This document shows, in pieces, positions 26,562 through 36,165 of a stretch of DNA of 58,939 nucleotides. Within the stretch, counting starts at the first letter, position 1. Every line of letters starts with the position of its first letter. The notes beneath the pieces were generated by a model that was not told where the DNA came from, searched no databases, and saw nothing but the letters and a program-made list of their open reading frames with translations. The DNA is from JAFGSZ01 sp964492185. Lineage in GTDB: Bacteria; Bacteroidota; Bacteroidia; Bacteroidales; UBA10428. The stretch lies in NCBI GenBank assembly GCA_964492185.1, contig CAZBJH010000004.1, positions 1 through 58,939 of the forward strand, given 5' to 3'. The translations under genes and the position numbers were made by a program.

Positions 26562-26978
26562 TCAAAGGATACTATCTTTCAGATAAAGAATAAACGGGAA
26601 AAATGCAGTTAAAAACAGCACGACAGCCTGCAGGATATCAAAACGAATTATTCTCTTCTTCCATGCCGGCTTTTTTTGAACAATGAAAGAAAATGCAATC
26701 CGAAAAACCAGCTGGGACAGGAAAAATAGAAAAATCCCTTTTGCATGGGAATTATATATATCTGCCTGACGGAACTTCCCTCTAATCAATGCTGAGAAAG
26801 CCCGGGACAATCCTGTACTTACGGTATCATCACCTGTAATATGGGAATACGCGGAATGTATCGGATGGTTTATTTTTTCGATCGAAAACAGACCCGAATA
26901 GATTAAGATCAACAAAAGGATAACAGCCAGAATAATATTGACAATAATATACGATGATGAGCGACCGCGATCAATCAT
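26562..26978 (-). CDS. DUF2752-like membrane protein
   Basis: 138 aa with three hydrophobic segments. The core STGLSRAFSALIRGKFRQADIYNSHAKG matches the DUF2752 pattern (G-x-TRA-x-AL-x-GxFxxAxxxN), but the usual CPxCG cysteines are replaced by DDTVSTG, so this is a divergent member. Function unknown; inner membrane. The start overlaps the stop of the upstream gene by ATGA, indicating co-translation with that acidic membrane protein. Confidence 0.75.
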   Translation of the reverse strand: MIDRGRSSSYIIVNIILAVILLLILIYSGLFSIEKINHPIHSAYSHITGDDTVSTGLSRAFSALIRGKFRQADIYNSHAKGIFLFFLSQLVFRIAFSFIVQKKPAWKKRIIRFDILQAVVLFLTAFFPFILYLKDSIL

Positions 26979-27538
26979 TCATGTTGTGTCGTATCTTCCA
27001 GCTCATCAACAAATTCGCGTAGTGCTTTTCCGGCAGCCCTGCCAACCTTTGCTGCCTTTTCTTCATCAGGAAGATCCTTTAAGGCTTTATCCACATCCTT
27101 TTCAATATTTTCCATGTTATCTTCAAGGTCATCCTCCAGTTCTTCAAGAGTTTCTTCCAGATCTTTGCCAAACTCCTTCTCAAATTCCACTTCAAAATCC
27201 TCCTCCCAGTCTCCTGAACGCGATTCGATATTCTCCAGTTTTTGCCTTATCTTTTCCCATCTGGGGGCTTTGTCCGAAAATACAACCATTGTCCATATGA
27301 GTGCAAAACAAAACCCTACTATGGAAACAGAAAGCGCAGCAGTGGTAATGCCTGTTGCCCCGTTAGCATTTCTGGCCTGTGAGAAACCTACTGCCCCCAA
27401 AATGATACCAATAGCACCGAATATCAAACCGGCAATAAAAGTACAAGGTATCAATCCAAGTGGAATAGCAAGAATACCCAATACCAAACCGGCTATTCCC
27501 AATCCCTGACCGGCATTTGTTTTTTGTTGTACTGCCAT
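26975..27538 (-). CDS. DUF4190-like membrane protein with acidic coiled-coil tail
   Basis: 187 aa from the ATG at 27538; the open frame runs on to 27691 but the extra residues look non-coding. Residues 10-80 hold glycine-rich hydrophobic segments (GLGIAGLVLGILAIPLGLIP; FIAGLIFGAIGIILGAVGF) followed by SQARNANGATG, as in DUF4190. The remainder is a highly charged, probably coiled-coil region (FEVEFEKEFGKDLEETLEEL). Paired with the DUF2752-like gene. No catalytic motif. Confidence 0.78.
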   Translation of the reverse strand: MAVQQKTNAGQGLGIAGLVLGILAIPLGLIPCTFIAGLIFGAIGIILGAVGFSQARNANGATGITTAALSVSIVGFCFALIWTMVVFSDKAPRWEKIRQKLENIESRSGDWEEDFEVEFEKEFGKDLEETLEELEDDLEDNMENIEKDVDKALKDLPDEEKAAKVGRAAGKALREFVDELEDTTQHE

Positions 27539-27691
27539 GACCGATGATCTGTTTATGTTACGATGATTATTAATTACCCTACAAGATAAAAAGAAATAAT
27601 CAATTAAAATCAAACGATGATGAATTTTTAACCTGCCATTCCATGCAGGCGGGTTGAATATCGGCAGTCCTGTAATAACAAGCAAACACAC

Positions 27692-27724
27692 AAAAAGGGG
27701 TTAACAATTAAGTCAACCCCTTTA
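27692..27724 (-). terminator. Rho-independent terminator of the secreted 108-aa gene
   Basis: AAAGGGGTT-A-AC / GT-C-AACCCCTTT (27694-27723), one mismatch, 6-nt loop, with a T-run on the reverse strand. It lies 21 nt after the stop of the leftward gene at 27745. Confidence 0.8.
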
Positions 27725-27744
27725 AGCTTCAGGTAAATTGAGCA

Positions 27745-28071
27745 CTATTTATCAGCAAATTCGTTTCCCGCTTTTGAATCCAGAGGCAAGTCATAATAGT
27801 ATGCAGAAAAAGCATACTGTACCACTTCAAAACTATAATCCCTAAAAATATTATAAAAAGTAAGAACCTCCTCCTCCGGTTCACAATTATTAAATCTCCG
27901 GATCATTTCAATGTTTACTACAACCCTGATCGAATCATTCAGCTCCAGAATCTCCTTATCGTGTTTCGCAACTCCTTCATCATTCAACCGGTTTGAAATA
28001 TTATCCTGTCCTTGTGCAAAAACTAACAGGAACAAACCGATCAATAGTAAAAAGACTTTAGATCGTTTCAT
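27745..28071 (-). CDS. Small secreted protein, 108 aa, unknown
   Basis: An N-terminal signal peptide (MKRSKVFLLLIGLFLLVFAQG, cleavage probably after AQG) precedes ~87 mature residues rich in acidic and aromatic residues (VVNIEMIRRFNNCEPEEEVLTFYNIF; VVQYAFSAYYYDLPL). One cysteine. Not recognised. A clear terminator follows, which supports it as an expressed single gene. It lies between the membrane pair and mutB. Confidence 0.65.
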   Translation of the reverse strand: MKRSKVFLLLIGLFLLVFAQGQDNISNRLNDEGVAKHDKEILELNDSIRVVVNIEMIRRFNNCEPEEEVLTFYNIFRDYSFEVVQYAFSAYYYDLPLDSKAGNEFADK

Positions 28072-28211
28072 TAATTCAGGTGTTTGGTTGTAATACTGTT
28101 TTTTTGTTTCTTACTTATTATATGCTAACTGCATTAAAATGGTTAGAAAATTTACACCAATGAAGTAATACAATTGATAAAAACAGATTTATCCTAACCA
28201 AAAAACGGACT

Positions 28212-30353
28212 CTACAATAATACCCCGAGTATCTTTTTGGCAGCAACTGCAACCGATGTGCCGGGCCCGAATATTCCCACTACTCCGGCATTGTACAAAA
28301 AATCATAATCCTGTGCAGGAATAACACCACCGGCAATGACCATAATATCTTCCCTCCCCAATGCTCTCAGTTCATTAATAACTCGCGGTATAAGTGTTTT
28401 GTGTCCACCGGCCAGACTTGATATCCCCAATATATGAACATCATTCTCCACGGCTTGTCTTGCTGCTTCAGCCGGTGTCTGGAACAGCGGTCCGATATCC
28501 ACATCAAAACCTATATCAGCATAGCCCGTTGAAACAACTTTAGCACCTCTGTCGTGTCCGTCCTGCCCCATCTTTGCAATCATAACCCTTGGACGGCGTC
28601 CTTCACTTTCAGCAAATTTATCACACAGCCAGCGGGCTTCTTCAAAATCATTATCGTTGGCCGATTCAGAAGAATAAATGCCTGAAACAGACCGGATGAC
28701 AGCTTTATACCGTCCCGCCACCTTTTCAATTGCCGAAGTTATCTCACCCAGGGTGGAGCGAGCTTTAGCCGCCTCAACCGCAAGTTCCAGTAAATTGCCT
28801 TTCTCTGTTCGTGCAGCCTCTGTTATGCTATCCAGAGCCCTTTGAACCGCAAGGTTATCTCGTTCCTTTTTTAGATTTTCCAGTCTTCTGAGCTGGGATA
28901 AGCGCACGGCTTCATTATCGACTTCAAGGAGATCAATCGGATCTTCTTCATCAAGCCGGTACATGTTTATACCAAGAATAATATCTTTTTTCGAATCGAT
29001 CCGCGCCTGCTTGCGCGCCGCTGCTTCTTCAATACGCGTTTTCGGAATGCCGGTCTCAATTGCTTCGGTCATTCCCCCAAGATCTTCTATCTCCTGAATT
29101 AGTTCCCATGCCTTATGTGCCAGCTCATTGGTGAGAGATTCAACATAATAGGATCCGCCCCACGGATCAACAGATTTTGTTATGGCTGTCTCTTCCTGTA
29201 AAAAAAGTTGTGTGTTCCTGGCTATCCTGGCAGAGAAATCAGTTGGAAGGGCCATTGCTTCATCCATGGCATTGGTGTGTAATGACTGGGTATGGCCCAG
29301 AACTGCCGCCATTGCCTCATTACAGGTACGAGCCACGTTATTGAAGGGATCCTGCTGAGTGAGGCTCCAGCCTGATGTTTGCGAATGAGCCCGCAGTACA
29401 AGTGATTTTGGATTTTTAGGGTTAAACTTTTTCACAATTTTTGCCCACAGCATACGTGCCGCTCTCAATTTGGCAATTTCCATAAAATGGTTCATCCCGA
29501 TACCCCAGAAAAACGATAAACGGGGAGCAAAAGAATCGATATCCATACCTGCATTAATCCCTGTTCGCAAATATTCAAGTCCGTCTGCCAGAGTATAGGC
29601 CAGTTCAATATCAGCTGTGGCACCCGCCTCCTGCATATGATAACCAGAAATGCTAATGGAATTAAACTTAGGCATATTCTGTGATGTATACCTGAAAATA
29701 TCAGCAATAATTCGCATGGATGTCGCGGGAGGATAGATATAGGTATTCCTGACCATGAATTCCTTCAGAATATCATTCTGTATAGTGCCGGTTAGTTCTT
29801 CAAGCTTTGCCCCCTGCTCCTGGGCAGTGACTATATAAAAGGCCATAACGGGCAATACTGCTCCGTTCATGGTCATGGAAACCGACATTTCATTTAAGGG
29901 GATCTGATCAAACAACACTTTCATATCAAGAATTGAATCAATAGCTACTCCTGCTTTACCAACATCTCCAACCACTCTTTCGTGATCCGAATCATATCCC
30001 CGATGAGTTGCCAGATCAAAAGCCACTGACAATCCTTTCTGACCGGCAGCCAGGTTTCGCCTGTAGAAAGCATTCGATTCTTCCGCTGTTGAAAAACCGG
30101 CATATTGCCTGATGGTCCATGGCCTCATAACATACATGGTTGAATAAGGCCCCCGTAAATACGGCGGGATACCTGCTGCATAATTCAAATGTTCAAGATC
30201 CTGCATATCACCGGCATAGTATACCGGCTTCACCTTTATCTGTTCTGCCGTTATCCATTCCCTTTCAGATGGACCTTCTTCAATGCCTTTACCAGCCTCC
30301 ACCTTATAATCTTTATTCGACAGAATATCAATCTTCCCGAAATCTGGTCTCAT
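28212..30353 (-). CDS. mutB: Methylmalonyl-CoA mutase, large (B12-binding) subunit
   Basis: 713 aa. Interconverts succinyl-CoA and (R)-methylmalonyl-CoA using adenosylcobalamin, the key step of propionate formation or use. The catalytic barrel starts around YSTMYVMRPWTIRQYAGFSTAEESN (substrate loop) and continues with SISGYHMQEAGATADIEL. The C-terminal cobalamin domain has DGHDRG with lower-ligand H600 and the later GISSLAGGH and AGGVIP motifs. It forms a heterodimer with MutA, encoded upstream. A composite A-B repeat now occupies the 405-nt gap between the two genes. Confidence 0.96.
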   Translation of the reverse strand: MRPDFGKIDILSNKDYKVEAGKGIEEGPSEREWITAEQIKVKPVYYAGDMQDLEHLNYAAGIPPYLRGPYSTMYVMRPWTIRQYAGFSTAEESNAFYRRNLAAGQKGLSVAFDLATHRGYDSDHERVVGDVGKAGVAIDSILDMKVLFDQIPLNEMSVSMTMNGAVLPVMAFYIVTAQEQGAKLEELTGTIQNDILKEFMVRNTYIYPPATSMRIIADIFRYTSQNMPKFNSISISGYHMQEAGATADIELAYTLADGLEYLRTGINAGMDIDSFAPRLSFFWGIGMNHFMEIAKLRAARMLWAKIVKKFNPKNPKSLVLRAHSQTSGWSLTQQDPFNNVARTCNEAMAAVLGHTQSLHTNAMDEAMALPTDFSARIARNTQLFLQEETAITKSVDPWGGSYYVESLTNELAHKAWELIQEIEDLGGMTEAIETGIPKTRIEEAAARKQARIDSKKDIILGINMYRLDEEDPIDLLEVDNEAVRLSQLRRLENLKKERDNLAVQRALDSITEAARTEKGNLLELAVEAAKARSTLGEITSAIEKVAGRYKAVIRSVSGIYSSESANDNDFEEARWLCDKFAESEGRRPRVMIAKMGQDGHDRGAKVVSTGYADIGFDVDIGPLFQTPAEAARQAVENDVHILGISSLAGGHKTLIPRVINELRALGREDIMVIAGGVIPAQDYDFLYNAGVVGIFGPGTSVAVAAKKILGVLL

Positions 30354-30390
30354 ATAATTACTGTATTTGTATCCATTTTAAGACTATCAT

Positions 30391-30757
30391 AGTGTCTGTC
30401 CATAATGTCCGATATCCGCGTTGCTGCTCACATTTTAAATCCTCGAATACTTTAGTATACCGCGGTTTAAAATGTTTTTCACAACGTTAATAATTTTTAA
30501 AGGTGTTCAAGAGCTCACTTCGTTCGGTTCGCGCACCTTGATCTCGAACATTCTGAACAAACACTACGAGTTTATAGACAGACTCTATGATAGAGTCTGT
30601 CTATAAACTGGGAAAATTGTTTAACCGGTCATGTGTCTGTTCATAAAGTTACATTTGCAAAGCTTGCGCAGTGCGGAAATGCGGAGTTTACCAGTCCGTA
30701 AATGAGCAATTTCCAGACAAGCGTAACGCGGCAAATGGGACTTTATGGACAGACACT
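30391..30757 (+). repeat. Composite A-B MITE insertion between mutA and mutB, with 5-bp target duplication
   Basis: Type A (30391-30586, AGTGTCTGTCCATAA ... TTTATAGACAGACTCT) and type B (30592-30757, AGAGTCTGTCTATAAAC ... GACTTTATGGACAGACACT) stand side by side, separated by ATGAT. The composite is flanked by ATCAT at 30386-30390 and 30758-30762. The abutted A and B ends form a perfect 19-bp inverted repeat with a 3-nt loop (30569-30609). Removing the composite and one ATCAT leaves a mutA-mutB gap of 33 nt. Confidence 0.92.
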
Positions 30758-30758
30758 A

Positions 30759-32618
30759 TCATATACCCAGAATCGAATTAAAACGACTCAGTTCTTCAAC
30801 TATATTTGATTTTATATGAATAAAATAATCAATTCCCATTTGCTTCAATTCTTCCTTATTCTCCGGTGCACCTGCCACAACAATAATTTTCCCCCTTAGC
30901 TGATCCACAACCTCCGGAATAAAGCCGGAATATTCGTTGTCGGAACTGCAAACAACAACAATATCCGCGCCGGAGGAATCAGCAGCATCTATGCCCTCCT
31001 GAACATAAGTAAAGCCGGTATTGTCAATAATCCTGTATCCTGCACATGCAAAGAAATTGCCCGTGAAGGTAGCACGGGCTTTCCTCCAGATAGGATTTCC
31101 AATGGTCAGTAAGAACACAACCGGCTGTTTTCCCGATCGTTCGGTAGCCAGCCTAAGGCGTTCAATTTCTTCCGCCACTCTGCCCTGGTGCAGGGGCTTG
31201 ATTATAGTACCGTTGTGTTTTATGTGTCTGTCCGTTATTGCAGTATCAATCTGATCTGACATTATCTCTTCAGGATTGGCATATTTATTTGTTCCAATCA
31301 GCACTTCTTTTCGATCAGCAACATTCTTCACACGTGCCCGGGCAACCTGGTAAATACTGTCCTGGATTTTACCCTTCAGCAAACCTTTATGGAAGCCTCC
31401 CAGGTCTTCAATTTCAAGAAACAACTTCCAGGCTTCTTCAATAATTGAAGATGTCAGGTTTTCAATATAATAAGAACCCGCGGCGGGATCAATAACCTTA
31501 TCAAAATATGCCTCTTCCTTTAATATGATCTGTGTATTTCTGGCAATACGTTCAGAAAATTCCGAAGGCTTACTAAATGCACTGTCAAACGGGTGTACAT
31601 ATAATGAGTCTGTTCCCCCGATAATGGCTGACATTGATTCGGTAGTCGCCCTGAGCACATTCACATAAGGATCATAAATGGTTTTATTCCAACCGGAAGT
31701 TACAGAATGAATATACATAGCGGCATCCCGGATAAAAGACGGATGATAAGCATGAATAATTTTAGACCAAAGATAGCGGGCAGCCCTTATTTTGGCTATC
31801 TCCATGAAATAATTACAACCAACACCGAAAACAAACTGTATTGCCGGGAAAATATAATTGATTTTTAAACCTGCAACAGTCAGGCGGCTGATATACTCCA
31901 CGGCTTCGGACAAACTAAAAGCCAGTTCCTGCACGATGCCCGAGCCGGCATTGCTGAAATGGCAGCCATTAACGGTCAGTACCTTATAATCCGGAAGTTC
32001 ATTACGAGTCAGTGAGATCATATCAACCAGGACATTAAAATCATCCCGCTCAGATCGTTTAAAGTTACCTGTTAACAGGAGGTCGCCAAGAGGATCATAA
32101 TTCACCGAGCCGGAGATTTTGTTTTTATCAGATCCATGGTCATTTATATAGTCAATTAAGTACCCTATCATTTCCGAGGGGTTCAAAATACCGTTGAAAT
32201 GAATACCTGTTTTCCCGGGATCTATACCCTTCAGCAATTTTTTTAATTCCGCCTTGTTGATAGTTTTTTCTACCGGGAACGTGAATCCGAGAGCTGTAAC
32301 ACCTCTTGAAACAATAAACCGCGCCTTTTTATTTGCTTCCGTTATATTTCCGGCCTGTATATCCTGTCTTATCTCCCAGCTATTGTTTTTTTGCCTGCTT
32401 CCCCTGATAAAAGGATATCTGCCAGGCCTGCCTTCCAGGAAATCTTTGTCCTTCAAATGTTCATTCCGGTAATAGGGTTTAACCCTGATCCCTTCTAATG
32501 TATTCCATACAAGTTTTTTCTCATAATCAGCACCCTTCAGATCCTGAAGGATCTTTTCTTCCCACTCACGGGTACTCACCCCGGGAAATTCGATAAACAA
32601 CGTTTCTTTATTTTCCAT
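30759..32618 (-). CDS. mutA: Methylmalonyl-CoA mutase, small subunit
   Basis: 619 aa. Paralogous to MutB and required for the heterodimer, but without active cobalamin binding: the C-terminal domain lacks DxHxxG, with IGNPIWRKARATFTGNFF at the matching place. The barrel part keeps family features (RFIVSRGVTALGFTFP; NCHFSNAGSG-like region; VFGVGCNYFMEIAKIRAARYLWSKI). Upstream of mutB on the same strand. Its TGA stop (30761-30759) lies within the right target-site duplication of the composite repeat, so the insertion fell exactly at the gene's end. Confidence 0.95.
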   Translation of the reverse strand: MENKETLFIEFPGVSTREWEEKILQDLKGADYEKKLVWNTLEGIRVKPYYRNEHLKDKDFLEGRPGRYPFIRGSRQKNNSWEIRQDIQAGNITEANKKARFIVSRGVTALGFTFPVEKTINKAELKKLLKGIDPGKTGIHFNGILNPSEMIGYLIDYINDHGSDKNKISGSVNYDPLGDLLLTGNFKRSERDDFNVLVDMISLTRNELPDYKVLTVNGCHFSNAGSGIVQELAFSLSEAVEYISRLTVAGLKINYIFPAIQFVFGVGCNYFMEIAKIRAARYLWSKIIHAYHPSFIRDAAMYIHSVTSGWNKTIYDPYVNVLRATTESMSAIIGGTDSLYVHPFDSAFSKPSEFSERIARNTQIILKEEAYFDKVIDPAAGSYYIENLTSSIIEEAWKLFLEIEDLGGFHKGLLKGKIQDSIYQVARARVKNVADRKEVLIGTNKYANPEEIMSDQIDTAITDRHIKHNGTIIKPLHQGRVAEEIERLRLATERSGKQPVVFLLTIGNPIWRKARATFTGNFFACAGYRIIDNTGFTYVQEGIDAADSSGADIVVVCSSDNEYSGFIPEVVDQLRGKIIVVAGAPENKEELKQMGIDYFIHIKSNIVEELSRFNSILGI

Positions 32619-32696
32619 AACTTTAATCAGGTGTTCAGGTTGGTAAAAAATTTGTTAAAAATAATGGTATTGCCTGGTAATAGAAACAGATTCTGC

Positions 32697-33410
32697 TTAT
32701 AAACGATATATCAATCCGAAACTAATATTCATGTTTTGCAAATCCAATTCCAGGTCAGATTCCGTAATATCAATGTTATCACTTCCTACCGTGACCTCTT
32801 CCCTGATCAGGGTCTGCACGGCGCTGAAATAATATGAGAAAGCCATTCGTATTCCTGTTTGCCGGTTAAGGTTATAGCGTAAGGCGCTACCGGCCTTCCA
32901 GGCAAATGACAGATCCTGGCCACGAATGGCTCTTATATAGCTGTCCTTGTTGTCAACTGCAATAATCTCCAGTTTCGGAGGCAGAATAAATGCAACTCCC
33001 CCGTTTGCATTTAAATCAATAAACAGATTTCCCATTGGAAGGGTAACCTGCGGGCCTGCCAGTAATGAAACTGTAAACCATGTTCCGGCATTCATGGAAA
33101 TCTGATCTCCAGTGGCAGATATACCCCGTGGTATGGTTTCCTCAAGCAATTCCCGTGCAGCGCCTGCATTGACCTGATTTGAGCCGAAAGTAAAATTACC
33201 GTTAAAACCAAAATAGCGGTTCAGATAATATGCACCATGATAATCAGCCAGGAATCCGCGCCTGGCAAAACCATTGCTTGTAAGGTCTTCGCTTTCCGCG
33301 TACTGGCCTCTGGGATTTGTCGCTCCGAAAGAAATTGACATATAGTGGCGCTGAGCACAGATGAAAGAAGAGGAAAATAATAACAACAATCCGGAGATAA
33401 TAATTTTCAT
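32697..33410 (-). CDS. Outer-membrane beta-barrel protein
   Basis: 237 aa from the ATG at 33410; the frame opens two codons earlier at a TTG. Signal peptide MKIIISGLLLLFSSSFICAQ. The mature part is made of alternating beta strands typical of porin-like OMPs (YLNRYFGFNGNFTFGSNQV; LFIDLNANGGVAFILP; TGIRMAFSYYFSAVQ) and ends in an aromatic/hydrophobic residue pattern (NISFGLIYRL). Function unknown; outer membrane. Sits between fumC and mutA. Confidence 0.82.
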   Translation of the reverse strand: MKIIISGLLLLFSSSFICAQRHYMSISFGATNPRGQYAESEDLTSNGFARRGFLADYHGAYYLNRYFGFNGNFTFGSNQVNAGAARELLEETIPRGISATGDQISMNAGTWFTVSLLAGPQVTLPMGNLFIDLNANGGVAFILPPKLEIIAVDNKDSYIRAIRGQDLSFAWKAGSALRYNLNRQTGIRMAFSYYFSAVQTLIREEVTVGSDNIDITESDLELDLQNMNISFGLIYRL

Positions 33411-33429
33411 GATCAATAAGTTTATGTGT

Positions 33430-33463
33430 CCGTCTATAAAGTTGGCAAAATATTTAACCGGTC
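33430..33463 (+). repeat. Type B left-end fragment overlapping the 3' end of fumC
   Basis: TGTGTCCGTCTATAAAG followed by TTGGCAAAATATTTAACCGG matches the outer left arm of type B at 30592-30640 and the segment at 47886-47922. It overlaps the fumC stop codon (33454-33456) and last codons. Confidence 0.7.
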
Positions 33464-34839
33464 ATTTTATCCGGATCTACCCAACGGTCAAAATCTTCTT
33501 CAGTAACCAGTCCCAGTTCCAGTGCAGCCTCCCTGAGGGTAGTGCCTTCTTTATAAGCTTTTTTTGCAATTTTTGCAGCATTTTCATACCCGATATGGGT
33601 ATTCAATGCAGTAACCAGCATCAATGAGTTTTCAAGATTTCTTTTTATAAGGCTATGGTTAGGCTCAATGCCAACTGCACAATTATCATTGAACGACAGG
33701 CAGGCATCACCCAGTAATCTGGCTGACTGCAACAGATTATGGATCATCACCGGTTTAAATACATTAAGTTCAAAATTACCGTTCATACCCCCGGTAGCTA
33801 TAGCAACATCATTTCCTGCAACCTGCACACATACCATCGTTAGTGCCTCTGCCTGTGTAGGATTAACCTTTCCCGGCATAATGGATGAGCCGGGCTCGTT
33901 TGCCGGAATGATGATCTCGCCTATACCGCTCCTGGGTCCGGAAGCCATTATACGAATATCATTAGCTATTTTCATAAGGCTCACCGCCAACTGCCTTAAT
34001 GCCCCCGAACATTCAACAATAGCATCATGTGCTGCAAGCGCTTCGAATTTATTCTCTGCCGACCGGAAAGGAAGATTGGTTAATTCCGCGATTTTCAAAG
34101 CTACAAGCTCTGAATAGCCCTTAGGTGTGTTGATCCCCGTACCAACGGCAGTGCCTCCCAGTGCCAGTTCTGAAAGGTGTGGCAGTGTGTTCTTCAGGGC
34201 TTTTATTCCATGGTCGAGTTGCGAAACATATCCTGAAAATTCCTGTCCAAGGGTCAGCGGTGTGGCATCCATCCAGTGTGTTCGACCGATTTTTACTATG
34301 TTATGAAATTCTGCAGATTTTTTCTTAAGTGTATCTTTCAGCTTTTCAATGCCGGGAAGCGTTATCTCCATGATCATTTTATAAGCTGCAATATGCATGG
34401 CTGTCGGGAATGTATCATTGGATGACTGTGATTTGTTCACATCATCATTTGGATGTATGAATTTTATATCATCATCAGGCTGACCGCCATGCAATACTTG
34501 TGAACGGTTGGCTATCACCTCATTAACATTCATGTTTGATTGCGTTCCCGACCCGGTCTGCCAGATAACCAGCGGGAAATGGCTGTCAAGCCTGCCATCA
34601 AGAATCTCATCACATACCCTGGAGATCAATGTAGCCTTTTCATTCTCCAGCACTCCAAGCTCAGCATTCGTAATAGCAGCTGCCTTTTTCAGGTAAGCAA
34701 AAGCCCTGATAATCTCCCCTGGCATTTTCTGATCACCTATCCTGAAATTATCCTTCGACCTCTGTGTTTGGGCTCCCCAGTATTTATCAGCAGGTACTTT
34801 TACCTGGCCCATTGTATCGCGTTCTATCCTGTATTGCAT
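33454..34839 (-). CDS. fumC: Class II fumarate hydratase
   Basis: 461 aa. Reversibly hydrates fumarate to malate. Family motifs: GSGTQSNMNVNEVIANR (97-113), IGRTHWMDATPLTLGQE with catalytic H188, and the signature GSSIMPGKVNP (317-327) with the active-site serine. Complete length. The ATG is at 34839, directly against a repeat fragment, and the last codons (MTG-stop) lie in another fragment of the same family. In central metabolism it fits the succinate/propionate branch shared with mutAB. Confidence 0.96.
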   Translation of the reverse strand: MQYRIERDTMGQVKVPADKYWGAQTQRSKDNFRIGDQKMPGEIIRAFAYLKKAAAITNAELGVLENEKATLISRVCDEILDGRLDSHFPLVIWQTGSGTQSNMNVNEVIANRSQVLHGGQPDDDIKFIHPNDDVNKSQSSNDTFPTAMHIAAYKMIMEITLPGIEKLKDTLKKKSAEFHNIVKIGRTHWMDATPLTLGQEFSGYVSQLDHGIKALKNTLPHLSELALGGTAVGTGINTPKGYSELVALKIAELTNLPFRSAENKFEALAAHDAIVECSGALRQLAVSLMKIANDIRIMASGPRSGIGEIIIPANEPGSSIMPGKVNPTQAEALTMVCVQVAGNDVAIATGGMNGNFELNVFKPVMIHNLLQSARLLGDACLSFNDNCAVGIEPNHSLIKRNLENSLMLVTALNTHIGYENAAKIAKKAYKEGTTLREAALELGLVTEEDFDRWVDPDKMTG

Positions 34840-34893
34840 AATGTCCGGTATCTGCGTTGCTGCTCACATTTTGCCAACTTTATTGACAAACTT
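34840..34893 (+). repeat. Short hybrid A/B repeat fragment at the fumC start
   Basis: ATAATGTCCGGTATCTGCG + TTGCTGCTCACATTTT from type A, directly joined to GCCAACTTTATTGACAAACT, the reverse complement of the type B outer arm. It fills nearly all of the gap between prfB and fumC and starts one base upstream of the fumC ATG. Confidence 0.7.
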
Positions 34894-34904
34894 TAAATAA
34901 TGCA

Positions 34905-35994
34905 TTATTTGTTACCAAATTCCATTAAATATGCTTTGATAAATTCATTCAATTCCCCGTCCATAACCGCCTGCACATTGCCGGTTTCATGATTGGTCCT
35001 CAAATCCTTCACCAACTTGTACGGATGCATAACATAATTACGGATTTGTGATCCCCATTCGATCTTTTTCTTTTGCCCTTCAACGGCTGCCTGCTTTTCT
35101 TTCTTTTTTCTCAACTCGATTTCATATAAATGAGAACGCAATATCCGCATGGCATTATCGCGGTTCTTTCCCTGTGAACGGGTTTCCGTGTTTTCCACTG
35201 TCAGACCGCTAGGTAAATGCTTTACCCTGACCCCTGTTTCCACTTTGTTCACATTTTGCCCACCGGCACCGCCTGATCTGAATGTATCCCACTCCAGATC
35301 AGCAGGGTTAATGACGATCTCTATATTCTCATCTATAACCGGGGAAACGAAAACCGAAGCAAATGAAGTATGCCGGCGTGCATTTGAATCAAAAGGTGAA
35401 ATCCTCACCAGCCGGTGCACACCGCTTTCCCCCTTCAGGTAGCCATATGCATACTCACCTGTTAACTCAAGTGTCACCGACTTGATACCGGCATCATCAC
35501 CCTGCAGGTAACTGATCTCCTTCACAGTATAATCATTACGTTCACCCCAGCGAATATACATGCGCATCAGCATTTCCGCCCAATCCTGGCTTTCAGTCCC
35601 TCCTGCACCGGCATTTATTTTCAGTATGGCGCTAAAAGCATCTTCCTTATCCCCCAGCATATTTTTGAACTCAAGATCTTCGATCTGACGAAGCACTTTG
35701 TTATATTGAGCTATCACTTCATCCTCACCTGCTTCCCCCTCTTCAAAAAAGTCTAATAAAACATGCAAATCATCAATACCTGTCGAAATTTTTTCAAATC
35801 CTCCGGTCCATGACTTAAGGCCTGCAATTTCTTTTAACTTAACTTCAGCCTCTTTGGGGTCATTCCAAAAATCCGGTGATTGGGACAATTCTTCTTTTTC
35901 CTTTATCAGTCTGTACTTGCCATCAATGTCAAAGATGCCTCCTTAGCGCTTCCCTGCGCCCGACTAATTCTTTGATCTGTTCGTTTGTAACCAT
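34905..35994 (-). CDS. prfB: Peptide chain release factor 2, made by programmed +1 frameshift
   Basis: Terminates translation at UGA and UAA. The first 21 codons (ATG at 35994; MVTNEQIKELVGRREALRRH-L) end in CTT TGA C. A +1 shift there gives a 362-aa protein, normal for RF2. The catalytic GGQ is in SGGAGGQNVNKVETGVR; the tripeptide anticodon region SPFDSNARRHTSF contains SPF as in RF2. The zero-frame alone would stop after 21 residues. A shorter start at TTG (35888) would drop the first 35 residues and is not needed. Confidence 0.95.
35928..35943 (-). promoter_or_regulatory. prfB autoregulatory +1 frameshift site
   Basis: On the reverse strand AGGAGG (35943-35938), three bases, then CTT TGA C (35934-35928). 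This is the Shine-Dalgarno-like stimulator and slippery CUU-UGA-C site known from E. coli prfB: when RF2 is scarce the UGA is read slowly and the ribosome slips to GAC. Confidence 0.95.
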
Positions 35995-36165
35995 AATATC
36001 CCTGTTTTAATAATGCAGTAAATTTAACAATTAAATTCAAATGATCGATACCGTTCCGGAGCCATAATTGCCAACTGAAATTACAGCTTATGCAGCCTTA
36101 CATATCCTGCCGGCCTCTCTGCAAATAGAGTCTGCTATCTGTAAATACAAACAAATCCTTACAAA

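Noticed and set aside
26521..26562. Terminator after the RND operon
   Set aside because: No stem with T-run found between 26497 and 26561.
32619..32696. B12 riboswitch before mutA
   Set aside because: The gap is only 78 nt and lacks the conserved B12-box; no structured leader visible.
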